A DNA stretch of 64,000 nt from Tamarix chinensis. Lineage: Eukaryota > Streptophyta > Magnoliopsida > Caryophyllales > Tamaricaceae. The position numbers were made by a program, and so were the translations under genes. Under the pieces are notes generated by a model that worked only from the letters and a program-made list of their open reading frames with translations, had not been told where the DNA came from and did no database searches. The stretch is from contig CM060175.1 in the NCBI GenBank assembly GCA_030549775.1, forward strand, positions 3,286,564 through 3,350,563, given 5' to 3'. Shown in pieces: positions 13,052 through 24,860 of this stretch. The stretch's first letter is position 1. Every line of letters begins with the position of its first letter.

Positions 13052-13197
13052 CACTTAGTATCGGAACGGTAGGAGCGAACCGGTTTGGTACTAAGTGTGG
13101 CGGTAATACCCCCAAGTTTACGGTTTTAATTCTTTCGCTTCCGCTAAACATCTGGATTTAAACCAAATTTTTCAGTAGTAAATTTGGGGGTGTTACA
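13052..13197 (+). other. LTR 3' stem-loop followed by terminal palindrome
   Basis: A stem-loop (CACTTAGTATC / GGTACTAAGTG) is followed by a long palindrome. Its arms, GTAATACCCCCAAGTTTAC and GTAAATTTGGGGGTGTTAC, are separated by about 55 bases carrying CGCTTCCGCT. The same pair of structures ends the LTRs at 6715, 26953 and 58097. Confidence 0.7.
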
Positions 13198-14969
13198 GTA
13201 CGGGTTAGGGCCCAACACCTCACGACATCAACTCCACCTACCATCACCCTCAAGGGTCTTCCCTTGAAAACCCTAATTAGACCCATGTGGCATATCTTCC
13301 TCTCACCTACACTACCATTGCTCCATCCATCTCCCCACATCCCACCTTAATTAGATCTAATCCCCAAATATATCACTTTACCTCTCGACTTCACATATGA
13401 TTGGAAAAACCCTAGTTAGCCACCTTAAACCCTAGTGCCTTTCTTCTTCCACAAGTAACATCTCCCTTTTCTCACTCAATACTCGTTCTCTCCTATGGCA
13501 CCCATACTCACTCCTTACATAATAAATCCCCATTCTTAATCCATATTACACTCTCCCTTAATGATTTTTACTTTCACAATTTCTAGATTATTACTTCCTC
13601 CCAATACCCTAATCGGGTCCCTTACACACCCTCACATCGACCTATGTAATATTTCTCATCCCAAGTCTCCAATCACTCCACAACTCTCCCCTTAGCTTAT
13701 TTACACCCTAAATTAACTTTCCTCACGTAAAGATCATCCCCATGCAAGATTTATTCACTCCATGCAAACTCTCAAGGTCCCCATGCAAACCCTAGAATTT
13801 CCATGCATGGTTCTCATCTCTTGTTCATTTTGGTCAACCTCATATTCCCCTTAGCATCTCACTTCCCATTTGTTTATTTTTGTCCTTTCATTTCCCATAA
13901 CATAATATCATTTATCCTAACATGCATGTCTTAGAGGGCCATATCATATCACACCACAATCGTCACATATACATGTCATATTCATGTCATAAGAACACAT
14001 ACAGAACATACCTCAACTCCAACCTTCTCTACACATAAGACAAGTTAAGGAGAATCATACCATACATAATATAGTGTGAAATATAAAGCGTCCAAGGCAT
14101 ACAAGTCACATAACACACAAGGGCCTTAGCTACATCCTTACCTAAAGTGACGCCGGGCTTGGAGCACGCTCCTACAACTCCTTAGGGTTTTGGTTAGATT
14201 CACCTATAAAAGGGAAAATACTAAGTATTAGTTTTCCTCAAAAGTACCATCACTCCTTATTTTAGTTTAAGATTAGGATTATTATTATTAAAGAGAGTAT
14301 TATACGAAAACTAGGGTTTTTATCTTAAAAATAGTCTACTAAATATTACTAGTCAAAATATGTTTATTTTAATATTTATTGCTACACTTGTATTATTAAA
14401 CCTATTAGCTTTATTCTTATAATAATAGTATTCATACTAACTATAGCAAAGTAGGGATAACAATAATAATGATAATAAAATAATAATAACGCTAATGCTT
14501 ATAGTGGTAGAAACCCTAACATTTTTAAGACTAAAGCTAACTATAGTGTTAGGATTATAATAATAATATAATAATTGCATTATCAACAAGTATTATTATT
14601 CCTAAAGATAATAACGATAAAGGTCATATTTCGGATAATAATAACTTAAGGGTTTAAAAGTTTATATTAATAAAAGTAATGATGGACAAGATCACCATTA
14701 ACAATATTAGTAAGGAAATAAGGATAATGATAATGGTAGTACTAATAGTGATAATAACAATATTACTAAAATACTTTTGGTTTAAATAATAGTAGCAATG
14801 ATCGTGTCATTAATAATAGAAATAATAATGCTAATAGTAATAATAATAACAATGATAATAGTAATATAAGATTTCAAATGTCTATCACATATAGTTGTAA
14901 GATAATGATAATAAGCCATATCTAGTATTAGTAGTGGTGATAGAGATAGTAATAAGAGTAATAACAATA

Positions 14970-14973
14970 ATAG

Positions 14974-15037
<64 letters not shown>

Positions 15038-15040
15038 GAT
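14970..15040. repeat. AAT microsatellite
   Basis: An uninterrupted run of AAT/TAA of about 55-60 bp, in minus-strand LTR sequence. It lies where the plus-strand LTR has its TTA zone. Confidence 0.9.
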
Positions 15041-15868
15041 AACTATCTTAATGTTAAAGTTGTTTCCTTTTTAATAATATACCCTAGTTAACTATCTCTG
15101 AAATTAGGTTAGGAAAATAAGGATGATACATAGTAATATTAAGAGTGTAACAATAATAATAATAGTAATAATAATATTATTATTAAGGATAATATCATTA
15201 ATATTAGATAAAATTACTAACGCTTATAGAAAATAGTTTTAGGGGTTGGGGGGAGTTGGAAAACCACCTAAGGTTAGTGGTGGACCAGCGGCGGCGGTGG
15301 CGGTGATGAAGGAGGAAGAGAGGTGGAAAGATCAAGGTGTGGGCTAGGGGAGAGGGGCTAGAGGAGTGTTTGAGGTGGAAGAGGATGCAGCAGATGAAGA
15401 GGGATGGAATAAGGGTGGTGGCGTGGCTGGGAGTGGCGGCACGCGGTGGTTGGCACGGCGGCTGAAGGTGGTGGAGGGTGGTGGAAAATGGGGGAGGTAG
15501 AAGGAGAGGGAGGAATGGAAAGATGGAGGTATGGGAAGGTAGAGGGAGGTCTGCTAGACGTTTTGGAGGGTGGTGGAGGCGTTAGTTGTGGCGAGGGTGG
15601 CGGTAGGAGGCGGCGTAAGGGGCGACGAAGGGCTGGAGATGACTGCTCGGGGTGGTGACTTCGCACGGCTGGGGCGGCAAGTGCAAGGCGAGGCAAGGGG
15701 TGACAGTGGTTTGGTTTTGTAGAGGGAAGTGCGGGGGAGGTTTCGGTGGGTGGCGGTTGTCACGACGATCACCGGCGACGGCGGAAAGCTCAACTTTTTG
15801 GGCGGCAGCGAGGTAGAGTTTCGGGGCTATTTTGAAAAAAAGAGACCGGCTATGGCTGCTAATGGGGG

Positions 15869-15876
15869 TATTTATA
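15869..15876 (-). promoter_or_regulatory. TATA box of minus-strand LTR
   Basis: TATTTATA on the plus strand reads TATAAATACCCCC on the minus strand, inside the G/C-rich block at 15240-16240. Same motif and context as 9670-9677. Confidence 0.65.
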
Positions 15877-16386
15877 GGAAATTTGGAGGGGGGAAACGAC
15901 GAAGGAGGGAGGGCACGCGAGGCAGGTGCTGCAAGTCACCGACCAGCGGTGGTAGCCGGCACATGCCCTACGAATTGCAAGGTGTGTTTGGCTCGGTGTG
16001 GGGAAAAGGAAAGGGGGCAGTAAGTGTGAGGGGAAGGACGAGCAGGTTGGGTCGAAATGGGAAAGGAAAGGGACGGGAATGGCAGGAGAGGACGGCCAGA
16101 CGAGCAGGTGGTTGTCAGCGATGCAGGCTGTGAGTTGCAGGCCTAGCGCGAGGAGGAAGATGACAGGCGCGGTGGACAGGGCGGTCCAGGCGAAAAAGGA
16201 AAGGAGAGGGAGCCGACCAGTTTGGCAACGGTCATAAGGTTTTTAAACAAAACGAGGCGTTTCAACGGGTAGAGGGACAAAGCATTGTGTCGCGTTGCCT
16301 GTTTGGCAACAGTTATTTTGTCACTTAACACGACGCGGCATCTCAGCGAATCAAGAGATGAAACGCTGCGTTGCACTTATGCGATG

Positions 16387-17800
16387 TGATAAGTATGACT
16401 TTTAAATCTTATTCCTAAGGTTTATAAGAGTTTTTACCTTTAATTTCAGTCGGAATTCTCCCTTTTTGTTCTTGTTGCTGCCTTTGTATTGTGAAAATTT
16501 GCAGGATCTCAAGCAACAAAAAAATCATGAAGGATGAAAAAAAGAATAAGCTTAAAGGGAGAAGAAATTAGAAAAAGGAGCAAAGAGGAGCAAAAGTTAA
16601 AGTGGAAAGAGATTTAGAGCTAAAATATAAATTCTGGAATAAAATGAAAGCAAGAATGCATATTTAAAGTATATGGGCCTGAAAGAAGTGAAATTTAGAC
16701 CAGTGAAATGTATGAATTTGGAGAAGCTTTAAAAATCAACGTTTTATATCTTTTTAATATATTTTCAACGCATCCAAAATCAGCTTAATCGGAGTTATGA
16801 TGAAAAAGTTATGATCAAAATACACATCATTGTCAAAGCTGACACGGGAAGTCCATCTTTACCAATACCCTAGCAATCCACGAGACGGTAATATAAAAAC
16901 TCTCATTGTAATATCTCGAGGTAGCCTCCACTCCCTCTGTTTTCTCTCTTCTCTATCCACTTCCCCAATTCATCAAGATCTCTCTTGTAAATTAGAGACG
17001 GAGGTTCAAGAAGTTAAATTTTTGTAAGAATTTGTGAACATCAAGGGTATTATCTAATGATCTTTTCTCTATCTATGGAATCTCTTATTGTTTTTAATAT
17101 TCTTGATATGAATTTGATGGGCTAGATCTTGTGCTAAGGTGAAGGGGAATTTTCCCCGATCCTAATGTATTGAATTATTGCATCCTTTTTTATTCAATTC
17201 ATAATCTATGTGTTGTGTTATAGATTAATTGACGAATTTTTGAACCACGGTCGGGTTCTGATTTTCAGTGTGGGAAATATCGGAGAGATCAAGAGATAAT
17301 CCATTATTAGACTCAATAGCACAACGGGAGATTAAATTGTAGGTCGAGAGACGATCGATATGACCTCTACAACAACAAAGGAGGAAAATTTATAGACTTT
17401 AATGCATTACATTCTATTAGACTCTAAGCTAGAGACAGTTAGGGCCATAGATATGTAATAGGGTGGTTGTGGATTGAGAAAGCACAACACTTTCTATCCT
17501 TGTTGGCATGATTGATTATGATTTTTGAATTATTTTGTGATGTGATCTTCGATTACATGTGAGGATCGGGGGCGATGAACCGGAACCTTAGCTCTTCTAT
17601 TTATTTGAGTCACTTGAGTGCTATTTTCCTTTCTTTTTAGCTTATTTAGTTATTTTAGCTTACAATTTATTATTTCATATAATCTCGTAGTCTAGACATA
17701 ATTAAGTTCTATCATTGTCCTAGTGGTCATTCACCAATCCTTGTGGGATCGACCTTGACTACTACTCTGACCCCGTACACTTGTGGGTAGGTACGTGTCA
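16387..17800 (+). mobile_element. Solo LTR of Athila/Tat type, 1,414 bp, TSD CGATG
   Basis: Begins TGATAAGTATGAC, ends TACGTGTCA, and is flanked by CGATG on both sides (16382-16386 and 17801-17805). It interrupts the minus-strand LTR at 6715-18261. The 3' part carries TCCTTGTGGGATCGACCTTG, a phrase common near the 3' end of Athila/Tat LTRs and matched by TCCTTGTGGGTTCGACTCC in the full Athila element here. A TATA box (TATAAAA) lies at 16892-16898. No internal domain remains. The family call rests on recalled LTR features and is moderate; the solo LTR call is strong. Confidence 0.85.
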
Positions 17801-18584
17801 CGATGGAGGCCGAACAACACTAGGCCGTAGGGAAAGGAGAAGGAAGGAGGGGGTCGGGCTGCAGGCAGGCCCAACTGGTGAGAAGAAGAAGGAAAAGAAA
17901 GGAAAAGAAGAAAAGGAAAAAAAAAAGAGGAAAAAGAAGATTTTAAGTATTTGGGTTTTACATAAATATTTAGAGTATTTTTCTTGGGATACCCAGAATA
18001 AGAATATTTAAATATTTGAATAAAAATATTAAACCCCCTTTTTAGGCTAATTTAGGGCCCTTTTAAAGAAATATTCCTCCTAACTCCTTTTTAATTAACA
18101 AAAAGCCCAATTTTCCTCCTTTATAAACATGTTTATAATTTCCTATTAATTTACCCTACATAATCCCTCTTAATCTAAATAAAAAAATAAATTAAATTAA
18201 TTTCCCAATAAATCCTTATTTAATGACATATTTCCAAAATAATTAATTATAGTGTATTTCACATATGATGTTCATTGCTAAAAGTAATAACGATGATACA
18301 AAGTTTCAGTCACTAAAAGTAATAGAGACAACTTATGATGTTGGTTGCTAAAAATAATAGCAAAGATATTGGTTGTTAAAAATAATAACGACAAATAAAA
18401 TACACCGTCGTAAATAATAGTAATGACAAATTTTTTAATCATAATTAAAAAAATATCAAACTAATAACGACTAAATTTTCTGTCAATAATATAATTCATT
18501 CATTATTATTGACATAATTTATTTGTCACAAATGGCATAATTATATATTCAATAATATAATTATCATTTCAATATTCATTTATA

Positions 18585-18765
18585 ACCCTGCACCTATATG
18601 CATATATATCCATTTCAATCTTGTTAAGACTTGTACCTGTATGCATGCATATAAATGCATAGATATCCATTTCAATCTTCTCAAACCCTATACCTGTATG
18701 CATATATATACATTTCAATGTTCTCAAGCCCTATACATATATGCATATATATCCATTATAACACA
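18585..18765. repeat. Short tandem repeat within CACTA, about 65-70-bp unit
   Basis: Three degenerate copies of GCATATATATCCATTTCAATCTT followed by CTCAAACCCTATACCTGTAT-like sequence. No coding role is seen. Confidence 0.65.
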
Positions 18766-19374
18766 TGGATATAATTTTCTAAATATCTGTTTATAAACAT
18801 TCAACTAAATATTCATAAAAATAATTTGTATCCAATGTCTGGTATAATAATATATTTGATCAAATATAAATATATTACAAAAAGCTATAGAATATCATTG
18901 CATTACAAAAATATCAAGATTAGCATTCGCTTAAGAATTAATCATTCTATTCATTAGACATAACAGACTTGGTAAGTTTGTCAAAATAAACTTGATATAC
19001 AACAACAAAAATATAAAAATAATAATTAATATAAGTATCAAATAAGCAATGACATATTATATTATAAGAAAATAAAAACATTACGCCAAACAATAAAAAT
19101 AAGAGTATATCATTACTCTTTAACCCAAGATAAAAACCACTTCCGAACTAAGTTGGCAGCATCCAAAACGAGCACCATGAACCTTACCCTCCAACCTTAT
19201 CATATCCAAACAATTCCTCTACGATACCTAGGATAATAAATGACTCAAACAAAGTAAATTCAACTAATCAATTATCAATGATATATGGCGATCCAATAAA
19301 ATCAATGAATAAGGTTCAAATTTGCATCAAAACTAAAAAAATTAGCTTTTCATTATTACGAGAAAAAAGATCAC

Positions 19375-19860
19375 CTCTACACAATGTATAATACCACCAC
19401 CAGTTAGCTTTTCAAAATCAACAGCCTTTACAAAAATATATCCATTTGGAACTTAGTGGAATTTTTTGTGAATTAAATATAATTGAGAGATGCAAAGAAA
19501 ACAGCTGACTTTATGAGAATTATATTCTATGACATTAAGTATACCAAAATGCAACCTGGACCATACAAGTCCCTTCTCATGGATGCTGCTAGATGCACAT
19601 TTTAATAATTCACCCATTAGAGTTAAAATAAAGTATGAAATAAAAAAGCAATGTCATTACAAAAATATACATAATTACATGCACATTATTATGAGAAGAA
19701 ACCTCACATCTACACAATGAATATTATCACCACCAATTAGCTATTCAAAATCAATGACATGTTCAAAAATATATCCACTTGGATGTTGTTGGATGCACAT
19801 TTTAGTAATTCAATTGTTAAAGCTAAAATAAAATATGAAACAAACCTATTAATTGAAAGA
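19375..19860. repeat. Direct duplication, about 310-bp offset
   Basis: The stretch from about 19379 (CACCTCTACACAATG ... ATATATCCATTTGG) recurs from about 19690 (CACATCTACACAATG ... ATATATCCACTTGG). A downstream portion near 19580 (GATGCACATTTTAATAATTC) recurs near 19793. This is a decayed tandem duplication of CACTA internal sequence. Confidence 0.6.
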
Positions 19861-19899
19861 ACAACTCAATTTAAAAGATAATAATGTAAAGAACTAAAC

Positions 19900-20720
19900 A
19901 TGCAACCCTTATGAGCAATGGTTCTAGTGAAGAAGAGAAACCTTAATGAAAATCTATGTGTAACCCTTATGAGCAACCAATATATTCCCCAAATCTACTT
20001 GACATCAATTTGATTTTGTGTTGTTTGTAAACCTTATTTACCATGGGTGTAAGAGTGGGGTTCTTGATTTTTTTTATGTTGATTGGTAATTTAGTGGCCT
20101 CTATTGTTCTCCATTGTTGAACAGTTGAAAACCATCACTAGCTAGCCCAAGCCTAATATTCTAAGGTTTAGAAGAAAAATTCAGATTGAGCTCATCATGT
20201 TTTTCTCATGCCAACCCATCAGTCGGATGCCTCAAATCTCCATCATTATCTTTATCATGATGCCATCTCATTAGAGAGGATGTCTTAATGGACATAAAAA
20301 GCATATGAAGTCAAATTTTTAGTGGAAAGTATTACAACATCTTAACATGTATATTTTCCCATTTTCTTTTACCTTATCTTCCCTACTATGCTTGTTATGT
20401 TTCCATCTTGAAGCTTTGCAAATTTTACATTTCTCCAGATGACTATATTATTTCCAAAGTAGCATAAAATCCTTTACACATGCATCAATCTTCTCATATG
20501 AAAAGCTAAGATCTTTAATTGTCTTTTTTTCCTTGTAATAAGAGTTGGATAAAGTTGAATATTTTGGCAATAGCTATTCTTTCAACAATTTAAGTAACAC
20601 TGTGAAAGAACGATTACTCTATTTACCAGTACTCTTCACATGAAGCAATTGAATTAAGGCAGAAAATTTAGATCCCTTAGAACCCTTGTAAAGAGGTCAT
20701 TATACTTCATTCAATAACTT
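19900..20720 (-). pseudogene. TNP2-like CACTA transposase relic
   Basis: Reading the minus strand from about 20720 to 19900 gives a broken reading frame with successive TNP2-family motifs. A stretch resembling SFTVLLKLLKE is followed by SNSYYKEKKTIKDL, then SYEKIDAC, then the Cys-rich LEKCKICKASRWK, then MRWHHDKDNDGDLRHPTDG, then RLGLASDGF. In intact TNP2 proteins these occur in this order around the transposase_21-type core. At least four in-frame stops (for example within the LRHP and RLGLASDGF segments) and frame changes show it is dead. The family assignment comes from recalled TNP2 motifs. The CACTA termini and CTA duplication around it agree. Exact limits are uncertain, because decay hides both ends. 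Confidence 0.75.
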
Positions 20721-21988
20721 TTATTATTTGCAACTTCAAAGTTGGGTTCTTCTTTATGGTTTAAGGATCCCATATTTTCCAAATTTGGCTCAAGATTCTC
20801 ATATTGAGGATACCCATCTTATAAAATTTTTGCTATCTCGTTATCACTATCATCATAGTCATCCTCATTCTCATTATTTTAAGAATCCATATTCATGTCA
20901 AAATTTTCCTCATGTCCTTCTTCACCATGATGAAACCATAGAGTATAACCTCTTATAATCCCAAAGGTCATCAAGTGTGATTTCATAGGATCACGAGTTC
21001 TAGAATCAGTGTTAACACAATTGATACACGAACATCTAATTAAATTTCTATTTATTTTTTAAAATGCATAGTTCAAGAATTCTTCAACCTCGGTAAAATA
21101 TGTTGCATCATGAAAATGATCATCAACAAGGCCAATCCATTCCTTATTGGGTACCATTTTATAAAGGAAAAAAAAAGAGCATAAACATAACAATTATAAA
21201 ACAAAATCCAATTAAATAAAACATGCACACTATCATTTTGAAGAATACATGACAAAGATTACAAAAATATAACACCAAATATCATTAATAAAGTATTAAT
21301 GAAAGAAATAGAAAGCACAAGAACACACCAATTATATCATATTTTATTTCTTGTTAAAAAAATAATGGCAATGTTGATCATCATCATATTCTCTATCGAA
21401 CTTTATCAACTTGAATGATTATGAAATTATTAATTGAATTAACATAGAAAATAATCTAAGGATATTAAAAAGAGATTATACAACAATAAAAAGTAATGAA
21501 GAAAACCCTTAGCACCACCATCCATCAAAACCCTTCCTAATTTTTTACTTTCAAGATAACATATATTGTATACTTAATTGATTAAAACAATAAATGAAAG
21601 ATCCAATTTAACATAGTTAGGGTTTTTTAGCCCGGACTAAAAATCCAGTCAAATCTTGCTAAAATATTTAAATTGACGGTCAAAAATAAAATTACACATA
21701 ATCTAATGTAAATTATATAATTACTTGAATATCATAACTCAATTACAACATCCAATTTAAATCCGTAAGAATTTTGACCTAAGAATCCAATTCTGATTAA
21801 TTTTGCACAAAATTTTCAAAGTGATAGTTCTAATATAAAATTAGATACATTTTAAAGCATATTGTAAATTTAATTTATCTAAAATAGATTAATCGGATAA
21901 AACCAACAAATCCGGATACAAATAGGTCACAAATCAAATTTTCACAAATCAACCATAATTAATACAATTAACCATTCCAAATCACTCA

Positions 21989-22440
21989 TACAACACACAC
22001 ACACACACACATATATATATAATTAAATAACTATTTTATCTTATCATAAGCTAATTCATTCAAAATTAATCAAAATAGAAGTTAGGTTTTGGGTGACAGC
22101 GATGAGAGCATGGGTGGTGTTGTGCTCGAGTGGCAGTGGCTGGTGTGGTGGTGCAGCTTGGGTCTAATGCATAGAGCAAGAAGAGGTAGGGGTCAGGGGT
22201 AATGTGCTGACCAAGTAATTGCACGCACATGCATATTGGTCGAAAAAACTAGAAAGGTAAAAGATAAATGATGGGGGTGTGGGCACACAGGTGGGATTTT
22301 GTGTGTGTGTGTGTGTGTATGTTTTTTTTTTGAAATTTTAAGGATTTGTGGGGTTTAATTGTTTTTTTTTTCATTACAATTTTTTTTAGATTTTAGAGAT
22401 TTAAAAAACTTATTATAATATATATATATATATACGAGAC
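21989..22440. repeat. Simple repeats: CA/TA, GT and TA runs
   Basis: A CA run then a TA run at about 21991-22021, a GT run at about 22300-22318, and a TA run at about 22418-22434. All lie in the right part of the CACTA element and hold no gene. Confidence 0.85.
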
Positions 22441-22611
22441 TTACACATTTTTTGCGACCAATAAATTAATGATTAACAACCAAAAATTATATTAGTAGTA
22501 ATAGATATGCTAATAACAACAAATTTTGATGGCAGTCATTAATAATATATCAATAACTAAAAAAAATGGTTGCTAAATTGGTCTTTAATGCACTAGTTTG
22601 TTATAGTGCTA

Positions 22612-23758
22612 GTTGACCTAATCCATCATAAATCCTACCCCAAATACACATAAATAACACATCTAACACATATTATCCCTTTATTATTTCTATTATTATA
22701 ATCATGTAACATTTCAAGTTGTAATTATTTTCATCATTAAGGATTACAAGAAACTACATATTACATAGGATCCCTTGATATTACGGATGCATGATTGCCA
22801 CTATACAACAATTATGGCTACGTGTCTACTATGTTAGGATTATATGGATCTCTTAGAGGGTATGCATAATTGAGGACTACATGTTGAGGTGCAGTTTTTT
22901 TTAGTGTTGGGTAAGCTTTGTGTGCTAGTTATTAGCTACCATAGAGTGTTGCAACACTATTATATAGCATTATTTTGTATCCCTCTTGAGAATTAAAAAA
23001 ATGGCATGTATATATGTCGTTTCGTAGTTACCTTAGTGTACTACTCTTGTTAGTAAAAGTGGTTTCATATGATGATGGTAGTTACCTCTGTGTACTACCA
23101 TTGTATAAGTAAAGTAACATAATTGAAATTTAAATGTAGAAGAATTAAGTGTATATGATAAGAGGTTTGTTGCGACATAATATTTTGGTGTATCATATAA
23201 TGTTGTGCAAGTATGATAGATTGTGGTGTCTCATGGTTTTCCTTTATCATGTATGCATTATGCAATATGGTAGCATGGATTTAGATGTATCAAATTTTAT
23301 TTGAGTTAAGTAACTATAACTTTGTGGGAGTGGTCGGAGTGGTCGGAGTGGTCAGAGTGGACTAAAGGTCCCATCTAAGGTTACTTAACTTTACGGTGAG
23401 AGTTTGGGCTATCTTGTATTCACTAATGAAACCTTTTATTCCACATATTTTGGACTCTTAAATCCCTTAAATTTTTCCACTTTATGTTACGTTGCTTTGC
23501 TCATGATCAATTGTTTTCATCTCATATTGAAATAATGGAAGTTAATCTAATAGTCCCTCTTCCTCTCTCTTATTGGTGTTTGGTTTTGTCTTCCTTTGGA
23601 GAATGGTTTTATTCATCCTTATATCTAACATAAGATGGAAGATGGATATCTATCTTTTATTAGATGTGGTAGTAGCACCTCACATTTAAACTTATATCTT
23701 CCATATGACTCTATCATTATCAAAATTTTCTAGTCCTAAACATGGAAGTATTATAAGT
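22612..23758 (+). mobile_element. Decayed LTR region upstream of a primer-site relic
   Basis: AT-rich and gene-free. TGTAACATTTCAAG near 22707 resembles an LTR start, and the sequence ends in AAGTATTATAA just before a primer-site-like TGGTATCAAAGCC at 23759. This would fit a plus-strand LTR of about 1.05 kb, but neither a target duplication nor a partner LTR was found. A short GGAGTGGTC repeat (three and a half copies) lies at about 23327-23362. Confidence 0.4.
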
Positions 23759-23771
23759 TGGTATCAAAGCC
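23759..23771 (+). other. Primer binding site relic (tRNA-Met type)
   Basis: TGGTATCAAAGCC differs by one base from the TGGTATCAGAGCC primer site common in plant Ty3/gypsy and Ty1/copia elements (complementary to the initiator Met tRNA 3' end). It lies just upstream of a gag relic. Confidence 0.6.
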
Positions 23772-24059
23772 TTTTGTTTCTAAAAACCCTTTTTTAGTGT
23801 TCTAAAGTTTGGATTAGTCTTGTGATGAAATGTGGGTTTGGTTATCACTATGGCTTTAGAGTTTTTTTTTTCAAGTGTTAACCTTTGGTGTTATTATGTG
23901 ATTAGCATTATTCTAGATGGCCTTGTGTTTGGGTGTTTCTATGGTGGTAACCTTACTTTTGTTTTCATTTCTATAGAAACATGGATTAGAACGCTCGATT
24001 CGCATGTATGGACGATCTACTTATTACTATGGTACAAAGGGATGTAGAGCCACACCTTT

Positions 24060-24860
24060 ACTTCATATTCACATTTAGGTTCTCACACCAATTTAGAGGG
24101 GAGGAATAGTTACGTGTAACATCCATACCATTCTCCACCATCATTCTTGGTCCTAGAGGACCCCTTGGAATTAAAGAGTTGGATTAAAATTAGAGAGTTT
24201 GAGAGGATCTTCATAGCTTCAAAGTTTCCTCCCAAGAAGAGGGTAGGAGTGGTTTTCTACTTCCTTAAGGATCCTATTGAGGACTAGTGGAAAAGGCATC
24301 AAGGATAGGGTGCACATATGGATAGTTAGGAATAGTTATTAGAGTTGATGAGGGTGTCATTACTACATAACAAGTTAATGACACTACATTAGGGTTCCTT
24401 ATAAATTGATGAGAATAACCTCAAAATTTAAACCTCATCTAAATCTCACTAGAGGTGGATGCGAGTGAGATGTAGGTTTGAAAGGGGTTTAAACACCCAC
24501 ATTTAGTAGTTTATTTTTAGTTTAATATTCTCCCCATTAATGGTGACATATGAGAAGGCAACCATTATCGTCAAAGTGATGCAACTTAGGAGTACTTAAA
24601 TTGGAGAAAATAAGAGGAAGCTTGAGGTTCACTTTATTGCTTGTAGAGTTTTTCTTCAGATGGAAAGTTAGGAGAGTTACCAACAAGGAGGCTAATGTGG
24701 TCATCAAAGAGGATGTACCTAGGGATAAACTAGATACTACTACAACAAGAATTGTGGAGCCATCCATCTAGATAAGAATTGCTAGGGTCATTTAGCTTTG
24801 TATTGTGTGTGTGGCAAGTTATGTCATTGACTCTTGGATTGTTATTCAATGGTTAGGGAT
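24060..24860 (+). pseudogene. Decayed Ty3/gypsy gag relic
   Basis: Around 24155-24400 the plus strand encodes a Retrotrans_gag-like stretch: LKSWIKIREFERIF, then PPKKRVGVVFYFLKDPIED, then a Trp and, further on, SLLHNKL. It is broken by at least five in-frame stops. Around 24795-24840 a Cys/His-rich remnant (CVCGKLCH ... DC) resembles the gag zinc knuckle with a base loss. The order fits a chromovirus-type gag downstream of the primer site at 23759. No protease or reverse transcriptase follows, so the element is truncated. Boundaries are approximate. Confidence 0.5.

Larger units (their letters stand above)
7920..13197 (+). mobile_element. Composite or truncated LTR element with TSD GTACG
   Basis: Begins TGTAATACCCC and ends GGGGGTGTTACA. 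It is flanked by GTACG on both sides (7915-7919 and 13198-13202) and interrupts the minus-strand LTR at 6715-18261. The first 816 bp are AT-rich and non-coding. They end in the internal-domain motif (ACTTCGGGGGCGAAGT), a polypurine tract (8718-8735) and then a complete LTR (8736-13197). No primer binding site or full 5' LTR is seen. It may be a deletion derivative that kept only the first bases of its 5' LTR, or an LTR whose U3 was extended upstream. Because the target duplication brackets the whole unit, it was inserted in this form or deleted internally afterwards. Confidence 0.7.
8736..13197 (+). mobile_element. Plus-strand LTR, 4,462 bp
   Basis: Starts TGAAATACCC right after a polypurine tract and ends GGGTGTTACA. 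The first 300 bp align with the minus-strand LTR start at 18261 and with the LTR start at 62333. In order it holds an AT-rich U3, a C/G-rich block (about 9030-10180) with a TATA box, a TTA microsatellite zone (10200-10660), an AT-rich stretch, the CCGGT-palindrome array (12110-12540), a stem-loop and a terminal palindrome. Several overlapping open frames of 75-207 codons in the C-rich block, on both strands, reflect low stop density in C-rich DNA. They have no recognisable domain. Confidence 0.8.
6715..18261 (-). mobile_element. Minus-strand LTR (about 4.85 kb own length) split by two later insertions
   Basis: The left edge reads TGTAATACCCCC and the right edge GTATTTCA (a TGAAATAC start on the minus strand). 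The flanks are CGTAT (6710-6714) and CATAT (18262-18266), a 4/5 match suggesting a mutated target duplication. The LTR continues across two insertions. Bases 7919 to 13203 join at the GTACG duplication, and 16386 to 17806 join at the CGATG duplication. Sequence on each side lines up in order with the plus-strand LTR at 8736-13197, for example the shared GAATTAATTATTTTGG start and the repeated AACGCTGCG words. No internal domain remains, so it is a solo LTR. Confidence 0.8.
6499..22608 (-). mobile_element. CACTA (En/Spm-type) transposon, decayed, hosting nested LTRs
   Basis: The right terminus ends TTATAGTG, the reverse complement of CACTATAA. The left terminus reads TACTATAG, a CACTA-type end with C changed to T. 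Both ends are flanked by CTA (6496-6498 and 22609-22611), the 3-bp duplication expected for CACTA elements. Subterminal regions (6520-6714, 18267-18530 and 22440-22600) carry many short direct and inverted copies of a GTTGCTAAA/TAATAACGAC-type word, typical of the superfamily. A TNP2 relic lies on the minus strand at about 19.9-20.7 kb. After removing the nested LTRs the element is about 4.6 kb. It cannot code for its own transposase. Confidence 0.8.

Noticed and set aside
6715..13197. A DNA transposon with long terminal inverted repeats, suggested by the inverted match between 6715-6865 and 13040-13197
   Set aside because: The two ends belong to different LTRs in opposite orientation. The GTACG duplication shows that 7920-13197 was inserted into the LTR starting at 6715.
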